NCBI GenBank assembly: GCA_021816665.1
Contig: JAKAXI010000003.1
Coordinates: 1-18,489, forward strand
Direction: 5' to 3'
Length of the DNA stretch: 18,489 nucleotides
DNA from: Bacillota bacterium
Lineage (GTDB): Bacteria; Bacillota; Bacilli; Alicyclobacillales; Alicyclobacillaceae
In this document: positions 1 to 7,344 of the stretch, piece by piece
Position numbering within the stretch: the first letter of the stretch is position 1
Layout: each line of letters opens with the position of its first letter
The notes under the pieces: model-generated
What the model saw: the letters and a program-made list of their open reading frames with translations, nothing else
The model's database searches: none
What the model was told of the DNA's origin: nothing
Translations under genes and position numbers: made by a program

Positions 1-309
1 GACTTGTGTCTCGTCAGCCGCTGTCATTCGGGTCACAGCCGCAGTGGTCGGATTGGGTGATACCGCCAATAACGGGTCTTCCAGAAGTGCGTTCAAGAGT
101 GACGACTTGCCCGCCGAAAATGCGCCAAACACTGCGACCAAGCGGCGAGAATTGAGCATCCTACGCCGGACATCGTCGAGTTCCTTGCGCCACGGCTCAA
201 CCTCAGACAAGCCGGCAAGTATGTTGAGAGCCGCGTCAAGTGCATCGACCAAGCGGCCAAGAGATGCGTTGTGATCAGCTATTTCTGTTGTGGTCTTGTG
301 CTCGCTCAT
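1..309 (-). CDS. Dynamin-like GTPase, second of a tandem pair (3' end beyond window)
   Basis: The reading frame is open for 103 codons from an ATG at 309 to the left edge, so the C-terminal part is missing. A P-loop GAFSAGKSS lies near residue 60, followed by a G2-type threonine pair in PNPTTAAVTRM. This matches the spacing in bacterial dynamin-like proteins, which remodel or protect membranes using GTP. The start is supported by AGGGGG six bases upstream of the ATG. The gene overlaps the end of the upstream dynamin-like gene by 35 bases in another frame, so the two are very likely co-transcribed and translationally coupled. In Bacillus subtilis DynA (YpbR), two dynamin units are fused in one chain of roughly 1,200 residues; here the two halves appear as separate genes. 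The GTPase family is clear; the specific role is inferred. Confidence 0.85.
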   Translation of the reverse strand, partial: MSEHKTTTEIADHNASLGRLVDALDAALNILAGLSEVEPWRKELDDVRRRMLNSRRLVAVFGAFSAGKSSLLNALLEDPLLAVSPNPTTAAVTRMTAADETQV

Positions 310-1822
310 CGGTTGCCCCCTGTTGCGCGAGTTGTTTTTCCTCACCTGTCTGGCAGAGCGCTGCAACTTGTCGTGCTCGCTCGGTTTGGATCTCAAGCCA
401 TGACCCTACAGTGCTGTGTTTGTGCGTCACCTCTGCAAGATCAAGAGCTGTCTGCACCTGAGCTTTGTCGAGCTGCTCAAGTTCTGCCGCAAACCACTCG
501 TCGAGCCAGTCGCCTAGTCGCGCGCTGAAGCGTCGTTTCAGTCCTGTAACAACGTCCTTTACGTACTGGTAAGAGTACTCCTGTGAAACGAGCGCTCCGG
601 TTTTCACCTGGTTTTGGCACTCTGCGAGTGTGACTTCGAGATCCACCCGATCCACACTGCCAAGCCACTTTTCGTCTGCCCAGTCAGTCACACCCACCAT
701 GCCGCGAAGTTGCCCGTGAAGCGGCCAGACTAGGAATGTGCGGGTGCGTTCCGCGAGGTCGTTTACGAACTGCTCCAGACGGCGCGCCCGCTCGCTCTCG
801 ACTTTTTGTTGGTTGCTGAACCAGCCGATACGAAAACCTGGCCGCAAACTCTCAATATACATACGGCCGAGCTCGGTTGTCCCGTACGGAGCGATTTGCG
901 CCAAATCGACTTCGCGGATGAGATTTTGGCGCTGTTCCTCCTGGTGGACCAAAATCGCATGACGCTCGCTCTGCAGTGATGTCTCAAGCGCTTGCTTTTC
1001 CCGGGCCAAGTCAGAATGCCACTGCTCTGCTTCCGCAGTGTCATACGGGATGACCCCAAAGGCCTCGCGGACTTGCGCTTCGGCGGCCCTGCGGACTTCA
1101 GCCAGAACGTTGTCGACGTGTTGTTCTACAAGGTCGTGCAGCGATGTCAGAACCCTCTCCCGGACCCAGGTATCGCTGTGGGCGCCGAGGTCACGCACGG
1201 CCCTTTCCAGCACCGCGAACTGATTGTAGACTGAACTTCGCGTAGAGGTATAAAACACTTGTTCGGCGTCGATCTCCCAAGTTTCCAGCGCTCGGTCAAC
1301 ACCGCTTTGAAACTCTTCAAAGGGAAGTTCGAAATCCAGGTGCTTATCGATTTGATTCACAACGAACCACACACGCTTGCCCTCTGATGTCAGAGTGTGT
1401 GCGAGCTCCAGATTTGCCTCCGCTTCCACATGCTGATAGTCTGCGACGAGCACCACGACGTCAGCCCTGTGCAACACGGCCTCGGTCGCTCTTTGATGTG
1501 TCTCGTCGGTCGAGTCGATTCCGGGCGTGTCGTACAACAGCACGCGTCCTTCAGTGTCCGGCATGGCAACTTGCGCGACTTCTGACGTCGTTGGCACTGC
1601 TCCGGTTTCAAGTGCACCGCCGCCCAGGAGCGCGTTCAAGAGACTCGACTTCCCCGCAGAAAACAAGCCGCAAAAAGCTACGATCACTTCTGGCGAAGGA
1701 GATTCGAGCCGTGCGCACAGGTCGCCAACACGGTTCGCTATGTCCTCGTCCCCCGCCTGTAGCAACGCCGATTGTACGCTTCGCAAATATGACAGAGTCG
1801 TCAACTGCTCCGCTGAAATCAT
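275..1822 (-). CDS. Dynamin-like GTPase, first of a tandem pair
   Basis: The 515-residue protein has an N-terminal GTPase domain with all the expected motifs: G1 GLFSAGKSS (52-60), G2 threonines in VPTT (77-79), G3 DTPG (98-101) and G4 NQID (156-159). The rest is long, charged and probably helical, as in the stalk of bacterial dynamins. No strongly hydrophobic span is obvious, so membrane contact would be through a paddle or by partner binding. The ATG at 1822 has GGGAGAGG five bases upstream. A candidate extended -10 promoter lies about 60 bases upstream. The next gene is a second dynamin-like protein with a 35-base overlap, so the pair may form a heteromeric version of fused DynA, which acts in membrane fusion and envelope-stress protection. 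The GTPase call is firm; the membrane role is by family. Confidence 0.88.
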   Translation of the reverse strand: MISAEQLTTLSYLRSVQSALLQAGDEDIANRVGDLCARLESPSPEVIVAFCGLFSAGKSSLLNALLGGGALETGAVPTTSEVAQVAMPDTEGRVLLYDTPGIDSTDETHQRATEAVLHRADVVVLVADYQHVEAEANLELAHTLTSEGKRVWFVVNQIDKHLDFELPFEEFQSGVDRALETWEIDAEQVFYTSTRSSVYNQFAVLERAVRDLGAHSDTWVRERVLTSLHDLVEQHVDNVLAEVRRAAEAQVREAFGVIPYDTAEAEQWHSDLAREKQALETSLQSERHAILVHQEEQRQNLIREVDLAQIAPYGTTELGRMYIESLRPGFRIGWFSNQQKVESERARRLEQFVNDLAERTRTFLVWPLHGQLRGMVGVTDWADEKWLGSVDRVDLEVTLAECQNQVKTGALVSQEYSYQYVKDVVTGLKRRFSARLGDWLDEWFAAELEQLDKAQVQTALDLAEVTHKHSTVGSWLEIQTERARQVAALCQTGEEKQLAQQGATDERAQDHNRNS

Positions 1823-1881
1823 ACGCCTCTCCCTTAACCGTAAACTGATCCACCGTAAGACGAAAAATCCCCCTACCCGCC

Positions 1882-1890
1882 ATCATACCA
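1882..1890 (-). promoter_or_regulatory. Candidate extended -10 promoter of the dynamin-like pair
   Basis: On the minus strand this reads TGGTATGAT: a TATGAT -10 hexamer with the TGn extension of extended -10 promoters. No good -35 is present 16-18 bases upstream, which is tolerated in this promoter class. The expected start of transcription would leave a leader of about 50 bases before the ATG at 1822. This is inference from sequence only. Confidence 0.4.
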
Positions 1891-1987
1891 CCTCACCCCC
1901 ATCTCGTGTGCCGACAGAGGACAATCGTCCATCCTCCCCTCCCCTCGCAGCCATAACATGCAAAGAGAAGTCGCAAGGAGGTGAGTA

Positions 1988-2374
1988 GTGGTGCAGATGA
2001 ATACACTCATCAAGGTCGGGTCACTCGCGTTCGACGTCGCACAAGACGAAAAGATCCGCGCGCTCGCGACGATGGTCCACCACGGTGGCCGACGGCGCGG
2101 TCTATGGGGACAACCGCCCTCGACTAGCAACAAAGCTGAGGCCGCAAAAGCGGAACCACAGCCTGCAGAAGCAAACGCTCCGACGGAAAACTCCAGCGCT
2201 AGTAAAGCGCCAGGCCGCATCCGCATTCCCTTTGAACTGAATCCGGGGGAACGGCTGCCCTGGCAGACGGATGGTCCAATGTTTGGGGTCCCTCTAGGCA
2301 AATACGTTAAAGGCGGCAACGGGAAAAAGGTCATGCATTACGCCGGAACTCTCGGCAAGATGTTGTTAAAGTGA
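1988..2374 (+). CDS. Basic protein of unknown function
   Basis: I do not recognise this 128-residue protein. It has three visible parts. There is a short conserved-looking N-terminus (to about residue 45) with many basic residues around HHGGRRRG. A low-complexity Ala/Lys/Glu/Pro linker follows (about 45-72). A C-terminal block of about 55 residues is rich in Gly, Pro and Lys and ends in GTLGKMLLK. No membrane span or signal peptide is seen. A perfect AAGGAGGTG at 1975-1983 precedes three in-frame starts: GTG 1988, GTG 1991 and ATG 1997. GTG 1991 has the best spacing, so the true start is uncertain by up to three codons. It is the first gene of a plus-strand run with the terpene synthase and a membrane protein; a strong hairpin separates it from the synthase. 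Confidence 0.7.
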   Translation: MVQMNTLIKVGSLAFDVAQDEKIRALATMVHHGGRRRGLWGQPPSTSNKAEAAKAEPQPAEANAPTENSSASKAPGRIRIPFELNPGERLPWQTDGPMFGVPLGKYVKGGNGKKVMHYAGTLGKMLLK

Positions 2375-2403
2375 ATGGCGGTTATACTAAACGTACGACC
2401 GCA

Positions 2404-2437
2404 GCGCCTCGGTTGACCTACGGTCACACCGAGGCGC
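2404..2437 (+). repeat. Strong intergenic hairpin without U-tract
   Basis: GCGCCTCGGT (2404-2413) pairs perfectly with ACCGAGGCGC (2428-2437). TGACC (2414-2418) then pairs with GGTCA (2422-2426), leaving a three-base loop and one bulged C, for a 15-pair stem. It lies between the stop at 2374 and the TTG start at 2459. It is followed by CTAATTCC, not a run of T, so it is a poor intrinsic terminator. It could be a terminator of a U-less type, an mRNA processing or stability element, or a structure limiting expression of the synthase. Confidence 0.65.
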
Positions 2438-2458
2438 CTAATTCCGAGGAGGGTTCGT

Positions 2459-3556
2459 TTGGATTTTGCATCGACTGTACGGCCGCTTGGCGTAGACGAC
2501 TGTCCGAACCAACCGTCGCGTTTTCTCTACAGGCTGTTTCGCACTGTGTTGCCAAAGGCACGGCGTGCCCTGTCACACTGGACTGCAGAAGCCAGGCTTA
2601 TCCCAGACGAAGAATTGCGCCATCAAGCGCTTGCAAGTCTGCGGGACAAACGCTTCCACGCCGACGGAGGCTGCGTTTTTGCAGCCGCAGCAGACAACGC
2701 TCAGGCTGAACAGATTGTTGAGGTCATCGTCGCACTGCAGACGATCAGCGACTACTTGGACAACCTCTGTGACCGCATGAAAGTACTCGACGAGCGTGAC
2801 TTCCAGCAGCTTCATCACGCGATGCGCGACGCAGTTCGGCCTAACGCTCCGCATCAGGACTACTACGCGCTGCACCCGAACTCTGAGGACGGCGGATACC
2901 TCGACGCGCTCGTGGACACGTGTCAGGTTCAACTCGCATCGATGCGCCGTTACGCCTTGATTGCACCGCACGTCGAGTGGTTCGTCGAGCGATACTGTGA
3001 ACTGCAGCAAATCAAGCACATCGATCCGCACAACCGTTATGCCCGTCTCGAAGCGTGGGCTGCTGATTATGGAGATGAGTTTCCAGACATCGAGTGGTGG
3101 GAGTTTGCTGCGGCGACGGGATCGACCCTGGGTATGTTCGCGCTCATCACTGCCGCGCTAACAACACAAAGCGACCTCGCCGAGGACGGCCGGCGGATTG
3201 TGCAAGGCTACTTCCCCTGGATTTGCGGGCTGCACATTTTGCTTGACTACGTGATTGATGTCGAAGAAGATCGTCGAGAGGGAGACTTCAACTTCATCCT
3301 CTGCTACACCACAGGAAAAAACGCAGTTGAGCGCCTGCGGGTGTTCGCGAGAAAAAGTTTGACAGCGGCCAAGAATTTACGCCGACACAGCGCGATCCAT
3401 CAACACGTCGTGTTGGGGCTTATTGGCATGTACCTGTCTGACGAAAAGGCACGGCGCCAGCCGATTGCCCGCGCTGCGCGCCGCTTGGTGTGGTCGTTTG
3501 GTCCGACAGCTTGGCTGTACTACGCAGCGAGTGTGGTGTACCGCGTTGTCCGCTGA
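2459..3556 (+). CDS. ytpB: YtpB-like terpene synthase (DUF2600, tetraprenyl-beta-curcumene synthase type)
   Basis: The 365-residue all-helical protein matches the DUF2600/YtpB family. In Bacillus subtilis this enzyme cyclises C35 heptaprenyl diphosphate to tetraprenyl-beta-curcumene, the precursor of sesquarterpenes. Two acidic segments typical of the family are visible: DYLDNLCD (98-105) and DYVIDVEEDRREGDFNF (263-279). Both are suited to binding magnesium and diphosphate. There is no signal peptide; the length is normal. The start is TTG at 2459, chosen because GAGGAGGG ends six bases before it and no ATG of suitable position exists. The partner cyclase (a squalene-hopene cyclase homologue) and prenyl synthases are not in the window. 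The exact substrate chain length cannot be read from sequence. Confidence 0.88.
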   Translation: MDFASTVRPLGVDDCPNQPSRFLYRLFRTVLPKARRALSHWTAEARLIPDEELRHQALASLRDKRFHADGGCVFAAAADNAQAEQIVEVIVALQTISDYLDNLCDRMKVLDERDFQQLHHAMRDAVRPNAPHQDYYALHPNSEDGGYLDALVDTCQVQLASMRRYALIAPHVEWFVERYCELQQIKHIDPHNRYARLEAWAADYGDEFPDIEWWEFAAATGSTLGMFALITAALTTQSDLAEDGRRIVQGYFPWICGLHILLDYVIDVEEDRREGDFNFILCYTTGKNAVERLRVFARKSLTAAKNLRRHSAIHQHVVLGLIGMYLSDEKARRQPIARAARRLVWSFGPTAWLYYAASVVYRVVR

Positions 3557-3598
3557 ACGAACTCGTGGGAGAGAGATGACCGTCAAGGAGGAGAACAC

Positions 3599-4021
3599 AT
3601 GCCTGTAGTGCTGGTCCCCTTCATTGTCATCCATGTGTCCGCCGTCATAGCGAAATTGGGCGTGTTTTTCCGCATCCCCCGGCTTCAGTCTGTCGCTGAG
3701 GTGAACACGTTTTTAAAACGTTACAAGCCGTACGAGCGGACAGCAGACTGGATACTGTGGGTCACCGGGGCCGGGTTGCTCTACTTCGCGAGTTGGCAGA
3801 TGCTGCGCCAGACCTGGATGATTGTGTCGATCGCTTTGTACTTGTTGGTGTTCGTGATGGTTCGCTACGCACTGATGAAAGAACTGAAAAAAATTGGTTC
3901 AAGTAAGAAGTTGCTCGCAACCGACGAGTTAAAGCGCCTGCGCGTCAACAACTGGTGTGTCGGCATCATTACTGTGGTGTTGCTCGGGGTCATTGCAACC
4001 CTAATGATGACAAAGCCCTAA
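3599..4021 (+). CDS. Four-helix membrane protein of unknown function
   Basis: The 140-residue protein has four hydrophobic segments at about 3-23, 51-68, 72-93 and 118-137, with basic loops between helices 1 and 2 and between 3 and 4. A histidine (H12) sits in the first helix and a Cys (C120) at the start of the last. The general look recalls small integral membrane families such as DUF2269, but I cannot assign it firmly. The ATG at 3599 has AAGGAGGAG a few bases upstream. It starts 43 bases after the terpene synthase stop, so it is probably in the same operon and might handle a terpenoid or membrane task, which is inference. Its stop codon overlaps the stop of the convergent folB by three bases. 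Confidence 0.75.
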   Translation: MPVVLVPFIVIHVSAVIAKLGVFFRIPRLQSVAEVNTFLKRYKPYERTADWILWVTGAGLLYFASWQMLRQTWMIVSIALYLLVFVMVRYALMKELKKIGSSKKLLATDELKRLRVNNWCVGIITVVLLGVIATLMMTKP

Positions 4022-4383
4022 TCTGCGCGAGCTCGCGATACGCGCACCCCAGCTGTCGCAAATACACCAGCAATCGGAGCACCCGGTTTATCGACTTGTA
4101 CGCTGACGCGAGCTACCGTCGGCCAGTCCGCGAGAACATCATCGGCAATCAAGGAAGCCAAACGCTCCAGCAATCGAACGGGCGGGCCCTCAACCCGCTC
4201 GCGCACCCGTTCAAAGACCTTGGCATAGTCGACCGCCTGCGCGAGCTCGTCAGATTCGCTAGCTGCCCGAAAGTCACCTTCCATTCGCACATGCACGACA
4301 AACCTCTGCCCGAGCACCTGCTCTTCTGGCATGACACCGTGACGGCCGAAAAACTCCATTCCGCGGAGAAACACTTCGTCCAC
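4018..4383 (-). CDS. folB: Dihydroneopterin aldolase
   Basis: FolB converts 7,8-dihydroneopterin to 6-hydroxymethyl-7,8-dihydropterin and glycolaldehyde in folate synthesis. The 121-residue product has the usual family length. It shows the N-terminal FLRGMEFFGRHG, the catalytic Glu at about 21 in PEEQ, Tyr53 in VDYAKVF, the substrate-binding Glu73 in LLERLA, and the catalytic Lys99 in VDKPGAPI. The start is taken as GTG 4383 (GGAG about ten bases upstream) because homology begins there. The open frame runs further upstream to 4539, but that part is unlike FolB and would overlap the divergent OsmC gene. folB usually sits with folP and folK; here it stands alone. A GATAAT at 4406-4411 (minus) is a weak possible -10. 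Confidence 0.9.
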   Translation of the reverse strand: MDEVFLRGMEFFGRHGVMPEEQVLGQRFVVHVRMEGDFRAASESDELAQAVDYAKVFERVRERVEGPPVRLLERLASLIADDVLADWPTVARVSVQVDKPGAPIAGVFATAGVRVSRARAD

Positions 4384-4420
4384 AAAACCGTCTCCATCCC
4401 ATCGAATTATCAAACGAATC

Positions 4421-4449
4421 TGGAAAAAATTCTCCCGTGGCGGTACAAT
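4421..4449 (+). promoter_or_regulatory. Candidate promoter of the OsmC-family gene
   Basis: TACAAT at 4444-4449 matches five of six -10 positions. TGGAAA at 4421-4426 matches four of six -35 positions, with the ideal 17-base spacer. The leader to the GTG at 4506 would be about 50 bases. It lies in the folB/osmC divergent region. Sequence match only. Confidence 0.4.
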
Positions 4450-4505
4450 GAGGCCGAACTTACCCTGCACAGCTTCAGCGTGCCTGAAAAAAGGAGAGAC
4501 CGCAA

Positions 4506-4955
4506 GTGGGAACAGTCTTGACCTACAATGTGGCGACAACCTGGGACAGCGATCCAGACAGCATTGGTACCATGGTGAGCTCAGGGTTTACGCTCGACAT
4601 CAGCAGCCCTGCGGGTCTCGGTGGCCCCGGTGTCGGCACGAACCCGGAAGAACTGCTCTTGGCGGCTGCCGCTGGGTGTTACCTCATCACGCTGCGGACC
4701 ATCCTGCACAATCGCGGCATTCAGTATACACAGATTGAAATGTCTTCGCGGGGGTTTGTGGAAAGTGACCACGGACTTCGTTTCGACCGCATCGAGCACC
4801 ATCCACTGATCGTACTCGAGTCGGTGGAAGAGGAAGCTCAGGTCAAGAAGTACGCCATGCACGCTGTGCACGCTTGCATGGTATCGACTGCCATCCGCGG
4901 CAATGTCGCCGTTACGGTCGAGCCACAGGTAAAAGTGCAGACTACGACCGCCTGA
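4506..4955 (+). CDS. OsmC family peroxiredoxin-like protein
   Basis: This 149-residue protein belongs to the OsmC/Ohr superfamily, which reduces organic hydroperoxides with a cysteine pair in a dimer. The first Cys is C58 in GTNPEELLLAAAAGC, a hallmark motif, and the second is C124 in HACMVSTAIRGNV. The pattern resembles the YhfA/general OsmC branch more than Ohr, so the natural substrate is open. It starts at GTG 4506 with AAGGAGAG seven bases upstream. It is transcribed away from folB and ends four bases before the stop of the convergent YihY gene, with no room for a terminator. Confidence 0.88.
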   Translation: MGTVLTYNVATTWDSDPDSIGTMVSSGFTLDISSPAGLGGPGVGTNPEELLLAAAAGCYLITLRTILHNRGIQYTQIEMSSRGFVESDHGLRFDRIEHHPLIVLESVEEEAQVKKYAMHAVHACMVSTAIRGNVAVTVEPQVKVQTTTA

Positions 4956-4959
4956 GAGT

Positions 4960-5826
4960 TCAGTGTGGGTCGGCTTGAGATTCAACGACGTGTTCGATGG
5001 CAGCTGCGACTTCAGCCCCAAACAGCATGAGAATGCTCGCCATGTACATCCAGATGACGAGCAGCATGACTGCCGTTAAACTTCCGTATACCACCTCATA
5101 GTTACCGAGGTGAGAGGCGTAAGAGACAAACAGCGCGCGCCCGAGGTCGAGGGTCAGTGCTGCCACAAACGCACCCGGTAGAAGGTACAGCCAGGGTGTG
5201 TTTCGTTTTGGCAAGTAGCGGTAGAACACCAGGCAGCCGAAAAACAGCGAGATCGGAAAGACGACGCGAGACACCGCGTGAATGATCAAAAACAGCGGTG
5301 TAACCGCCACGTGATGCCGCATCGCGCTCTGCTGCACGACGGGCGTCAACCCCATCGCGATGGCAGAGCCAACCGTAAGCAGCAGCAGCACGAGCAGCAT
5401 GCCAAACCCCATCAGCCTTCGACCCAGAAACGAGCGCTGTTCGTGCGTTTCCCAAATCACGTCCATGGCCTGCTGTACAGCGATAAATCCGCTTGTGGCG
5501 GACCAGGACAGCGTGAGTACACTAAGAATCCCGACGCGTTCACCGATGTCAGCGAGCCGTCCAAGGTTGAGCGGCGAGAGAAAGTCGACTGCCGGAATTG
5601 ACGGAAAATACGGCTGCAACATCTGAGACACGACTGAGCCAATGTGAGCAGTAGGAATCAACACAGAAGCCGCGTAAATCATGAGTGCGAGGAGAGGGAA
5701 CAGCGAGAAGAACGCGTAGAAAGCGATCGTGGCAGCAAGGGACGCCGTGTCGTGCTTCGCGATCGCGACAACCAGGCGGATGATCACTTGTCCCGCCACT
5801 GCCCAAGCCTTTCTACCGTCTGTCAT
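4960..5826 (-). CDS. YihY/BrkB family inner-membrane protein
   Basis: The 288-residue polytopic protein has about six hydrophobic helices. It carries family signatures: AATIAFYAFFSLFPLL (about 31-46), FYRYLPKR in the middle, and the C-terminal YGSLTAVMLLVIWMYM segment followed by LFGAEVAAA. The family was once called ribonuclease BN by mistake and is now regarded as membrane proteins of unclear, possibly transport, function. The ATG at 5826 has GGAGGGGG immediately upstream. It starts 31 bases after the RluA-type gene, so the two probably share a transcript. Confidence 0.9.
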   Translation of the reverse strand: MTDGRKAWAVAGQVIIRLVVAIAKHDTASLAATIAFYAFFSLFPLLALMIYAASVLIPTAHIGSVVSQMLQPYFPSIPAVDFLSPLNLGRLADIGERVGILSVLTLSWSATSGFIAVQQAMDVIWETHEQRSFLGRRLMGFGMLLVLLLLTVGSAIAMGLTPVVQQSAMRHHVAVTPLFLIIHAVSRVVFPISLFFGCLVFYRYLPKRNTPWLYLLPGAFVAALTLDLGRALFVSYASHLGNYEVVYGSLTAVMLLVIWMYMASILMLFGAEVAAAIEHVVESQADPH

Positions 5827-5857
5827 AGTCCCCCTCCTCGAGCAAATCGACCGCGTC

Positions 5858-6838
5858 TCACACCGGGGGGAGTCCGGTCAGAGCGAGCAGTTGAACAAAA
5901 TCTTGCGGCAACGGGGCGCTTTGAGAGACCCACTCACCTTCGTAGGGATGCCAAAAGCGGAGTTCCACAGCGTGCAGGGCGTGTCCGTGTGCGATCTGCA
6001 CGGCTGCACGAAGGCGTTCGCCTCGCAAAGCCCTGTCTGTCGCAGGCGCACCATACAGCGCGTCGCCAACGACCGGGCAGCCGAGCGAGGCTAGGTGTAC
6101 GCGGATCTGATGTGTCCTTCCAGTCTCCAACGTACACTCGACTAAACTGACCGGCTGCTGATTCACCTCTGCGACAGCCAGTACTGAGTAATGCGTGCGT
6201 GCAGGGCGCCCCGTCGCGGAAACCCTGTAGCGCCCTGCGACGTGCCGGTCGCGCCCGATTGGTTGGTCGATTACGCCCTGCTGCATTGGCAAGCGTCCGA
6301 TGACGACTGCAAGGTAGCGGCGGTGAACCTGTCCTCGCTGCAACAGGTGGTCAAAACTGCGCGCTGCGTACTCGTGCTTGGCATACAGCACTGCACCCGT
6401 TGTGTCGCGGTCCAGCCTGTGCGCGTGGCGCACCCGCAGCACTTGTCCTGTCTCTGCGTAGTAAGACGCCACCTGCTGTAACAGTGTGTCTGTATCTTCG
6501 GGAGTACCCGGGTAGACGAGGACGCCAGCGGGCTTATTTGCGATCAGCGCGTGGTCATCTTCGTAAAGCACGTCCAACGGCGAAACACTGCCGAGCGAGA
6601 TAGGAATGGGCTCCTCCTCCTCCACTCCACCTTGCAGCCACACTGCCTGGCCTTGACGTAGGATATCGCCCGGAACCGCTGCGACAGACCCTGCTCGTAC
6701 ACGTCCTGCACTGAACAGACTACGCACGAATCCGTCCGCTAAGAACAGTTGTGTCGTGAGCAGAGTGTCAATCGCCTGCCCAGCAGACCGTCCATCGACA
6801 CGAATCCGCAGGGCGTTTTGAACTACATCCACGCGCAT
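5858..6838 (-). CDS. RluA-family 23S rRNA/tRNA pseudouridine synthase
   Basis: The 326-residue enzyme isomerises uridine to pseudouridine in structured RNA. The catalytic Asp is D143 in HRLDRDT (140-146). Other family motifs are ANKPAGVLVYPG (100-111), RRYLAVV, and the C-terminal LETGRTHQIRVHLASLGCPVVGDALYG stretch, of which the RTHQIRVHL core is diagnostic. The first 70 residues resemble an S4-type RNA-binding domain, as in RluD-like enzymes. The ATG at 6838 has a weak GAGGATAAG upstream. It lies between the NifU-domain gene (128 bases upstream, with a probable terminator between) and the YihY gene. Paralogues differ in target site, so the modified base cannot be given. Confidence 0.93.
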   Translation of the reverse strand: MRVDVVQNALRIRVDGRSAGQAIDTLLTTQLFLADGFVRSLFSAGRVRAGSVAAVPGDILRQGQAVWLQGGVEEEEPIPISLGSVSPLDVLYEDDHALIANKPAGVLVYPGTPEDTDTLLQQVASYYAETGQVLRVRHAHRLDRDTTGAVLYAKHEYAARSFDHLLQRGQVHRRYLAVVIGRLPMQQGVIDQPIGRDRHVAGRYRVSATGRPARTHYSVLAVAEVNQQPVSLVECTLETGRTHQIRVHLASLGCPVVGDALYGAPATDRALRGERLRAAVQIAHGHALHAVELRFWHPYEGEWVSQSAPLPQDFVQLLALTGLPPV

Positions 6839-6902
6839 CGCTTATCCTCGTTTCTATCATGTGAATCAGACATACGTTGCAGTGCCGAGCGCACCAACAC
6901 AA

Positions 6903-6928
6903 ATGCGCGGCACAGCTGTGCCACGCAT
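6903..6928 (-). terminator. Probable terminator after the NifU-domain gene
   Basis: GGCACAGCTGTGCC (6909-6922) is a perfect 14-base palindrome. It extends to ATGCG/CGCAT at both ends with one pair that is U-G on the minus-strand RNA. Read on the minus strand it lies 38 bases past the NifU-domain stop and is followed by TTTGTGTTGG, a partly U-rich tail. This fits a modest intrinsic terminator. A palindrome of this perfection could also be a protein-binding site. Confidence 0.5.
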
Positions 6929-6966
6929 CCGCAAAAGAACTTCAATTTTGTCGTCCACAGAAAGCC

Positions 6967-7215
6967 TCAGTAGGCTTCGACAAACTCGACTTCCGGAACC
7001 GCGTGCTTAATGGCCCGTTCCACACCCATTTTCAGGGTCATCATACTTGCAGGGCAGCCCACGCACGCGCCCGTCAAATTCACAAACACCGTTTTGGTGT
7101 CACCGTCATAAGAGACAAACTCCACATCGCCGCCGTCCTGCTGAATCGCTTCGCGAATCTCGACGAGCGCAGAACTGACGCGGTCTTCCACGGAAACCTG
7201 TGTTTCTCCAGACAT
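6967..7215 (-). CDS. NifU C-terminal-domain Fe-S scaffold protein
   Basis: The 82-residue protein is a stand-alone NifU-like domain with CVGC (C51, C54), the cysteine pair that holds a bridging Fe-S cluster in a homodimer. It resembles Bacillus YutI and the C-terminal domain of NfuA, which pass clusters to target proteins. The open frame extends to 7350, but the ATG at 7215 is chosen: GGGAGGTGG lies six bases upstream and family homology begins there. No other Fe-S assembly gene is nearby. Confidence 0.92.
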   Translation of the reverse strand: MSGETQVSVEDRVSSALVEIREAIQQDGGDVEFVSYDGDTKTVFVNLTGACVGCPASMMTLKMGVERAIKHAVPEVEFVEAY

Positions 7216-7237
7216 CTTGCCACCTCCCGACAACTGT

Positions 7238-7267
7238 AGCATACTCCATGCCCCGCGGTGCCCGCAA
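7238..7267 (-). promoter_or_regulatory. Weak candidate promoter of the NifU-domain gene
   Basis: On the minus strand, TATGCT (7238-7243) and TTGCGG (7262-7267) are separated by 18 bases. The hexamers match only partly and the predicted leader is very short (about 16 bases), just long enough for the ribosome site. Low confidence. Confidence 0.25.
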
Positions 7268-7344
7268 CCACAATTGCAGTGCCACCGTCCGCGTTTGCAC
7301 CATACCATGATACTGAGAATAAGAAGCGAAAGGACGGGCTTCCC

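Noticed and set aside
275..360. The dynamin overlap as a simple frameshift in one fused gene
   Set aside because: The second gene has its own ATG with AGGGGG at ideal spacing, and the first frame ends in normal-looking sequence. I cannot fully exclude an assembly error without reads.
1387..1988. Overlapping plus-strand open frames of 150 or so codons
   Set aside because: They run antisense to the GTPase domain of the dynamin-like protein and show no family features.
3576..3608. A ten-codon leader peptide (MTVKEENTCL) overlapping the start of the four-helix membrane protein
   Set aside because: The start is crowded against its purine-rich site, there is no attenuator structure, and short frames like this are common by chance.
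7295..7314. Promoter for the coiled-coil gene (TTGCAC and GATACT)
   Set aside because: The spacer is only eight bases and the next TTG-type box is 29 bases away. No acceptable pair was found.
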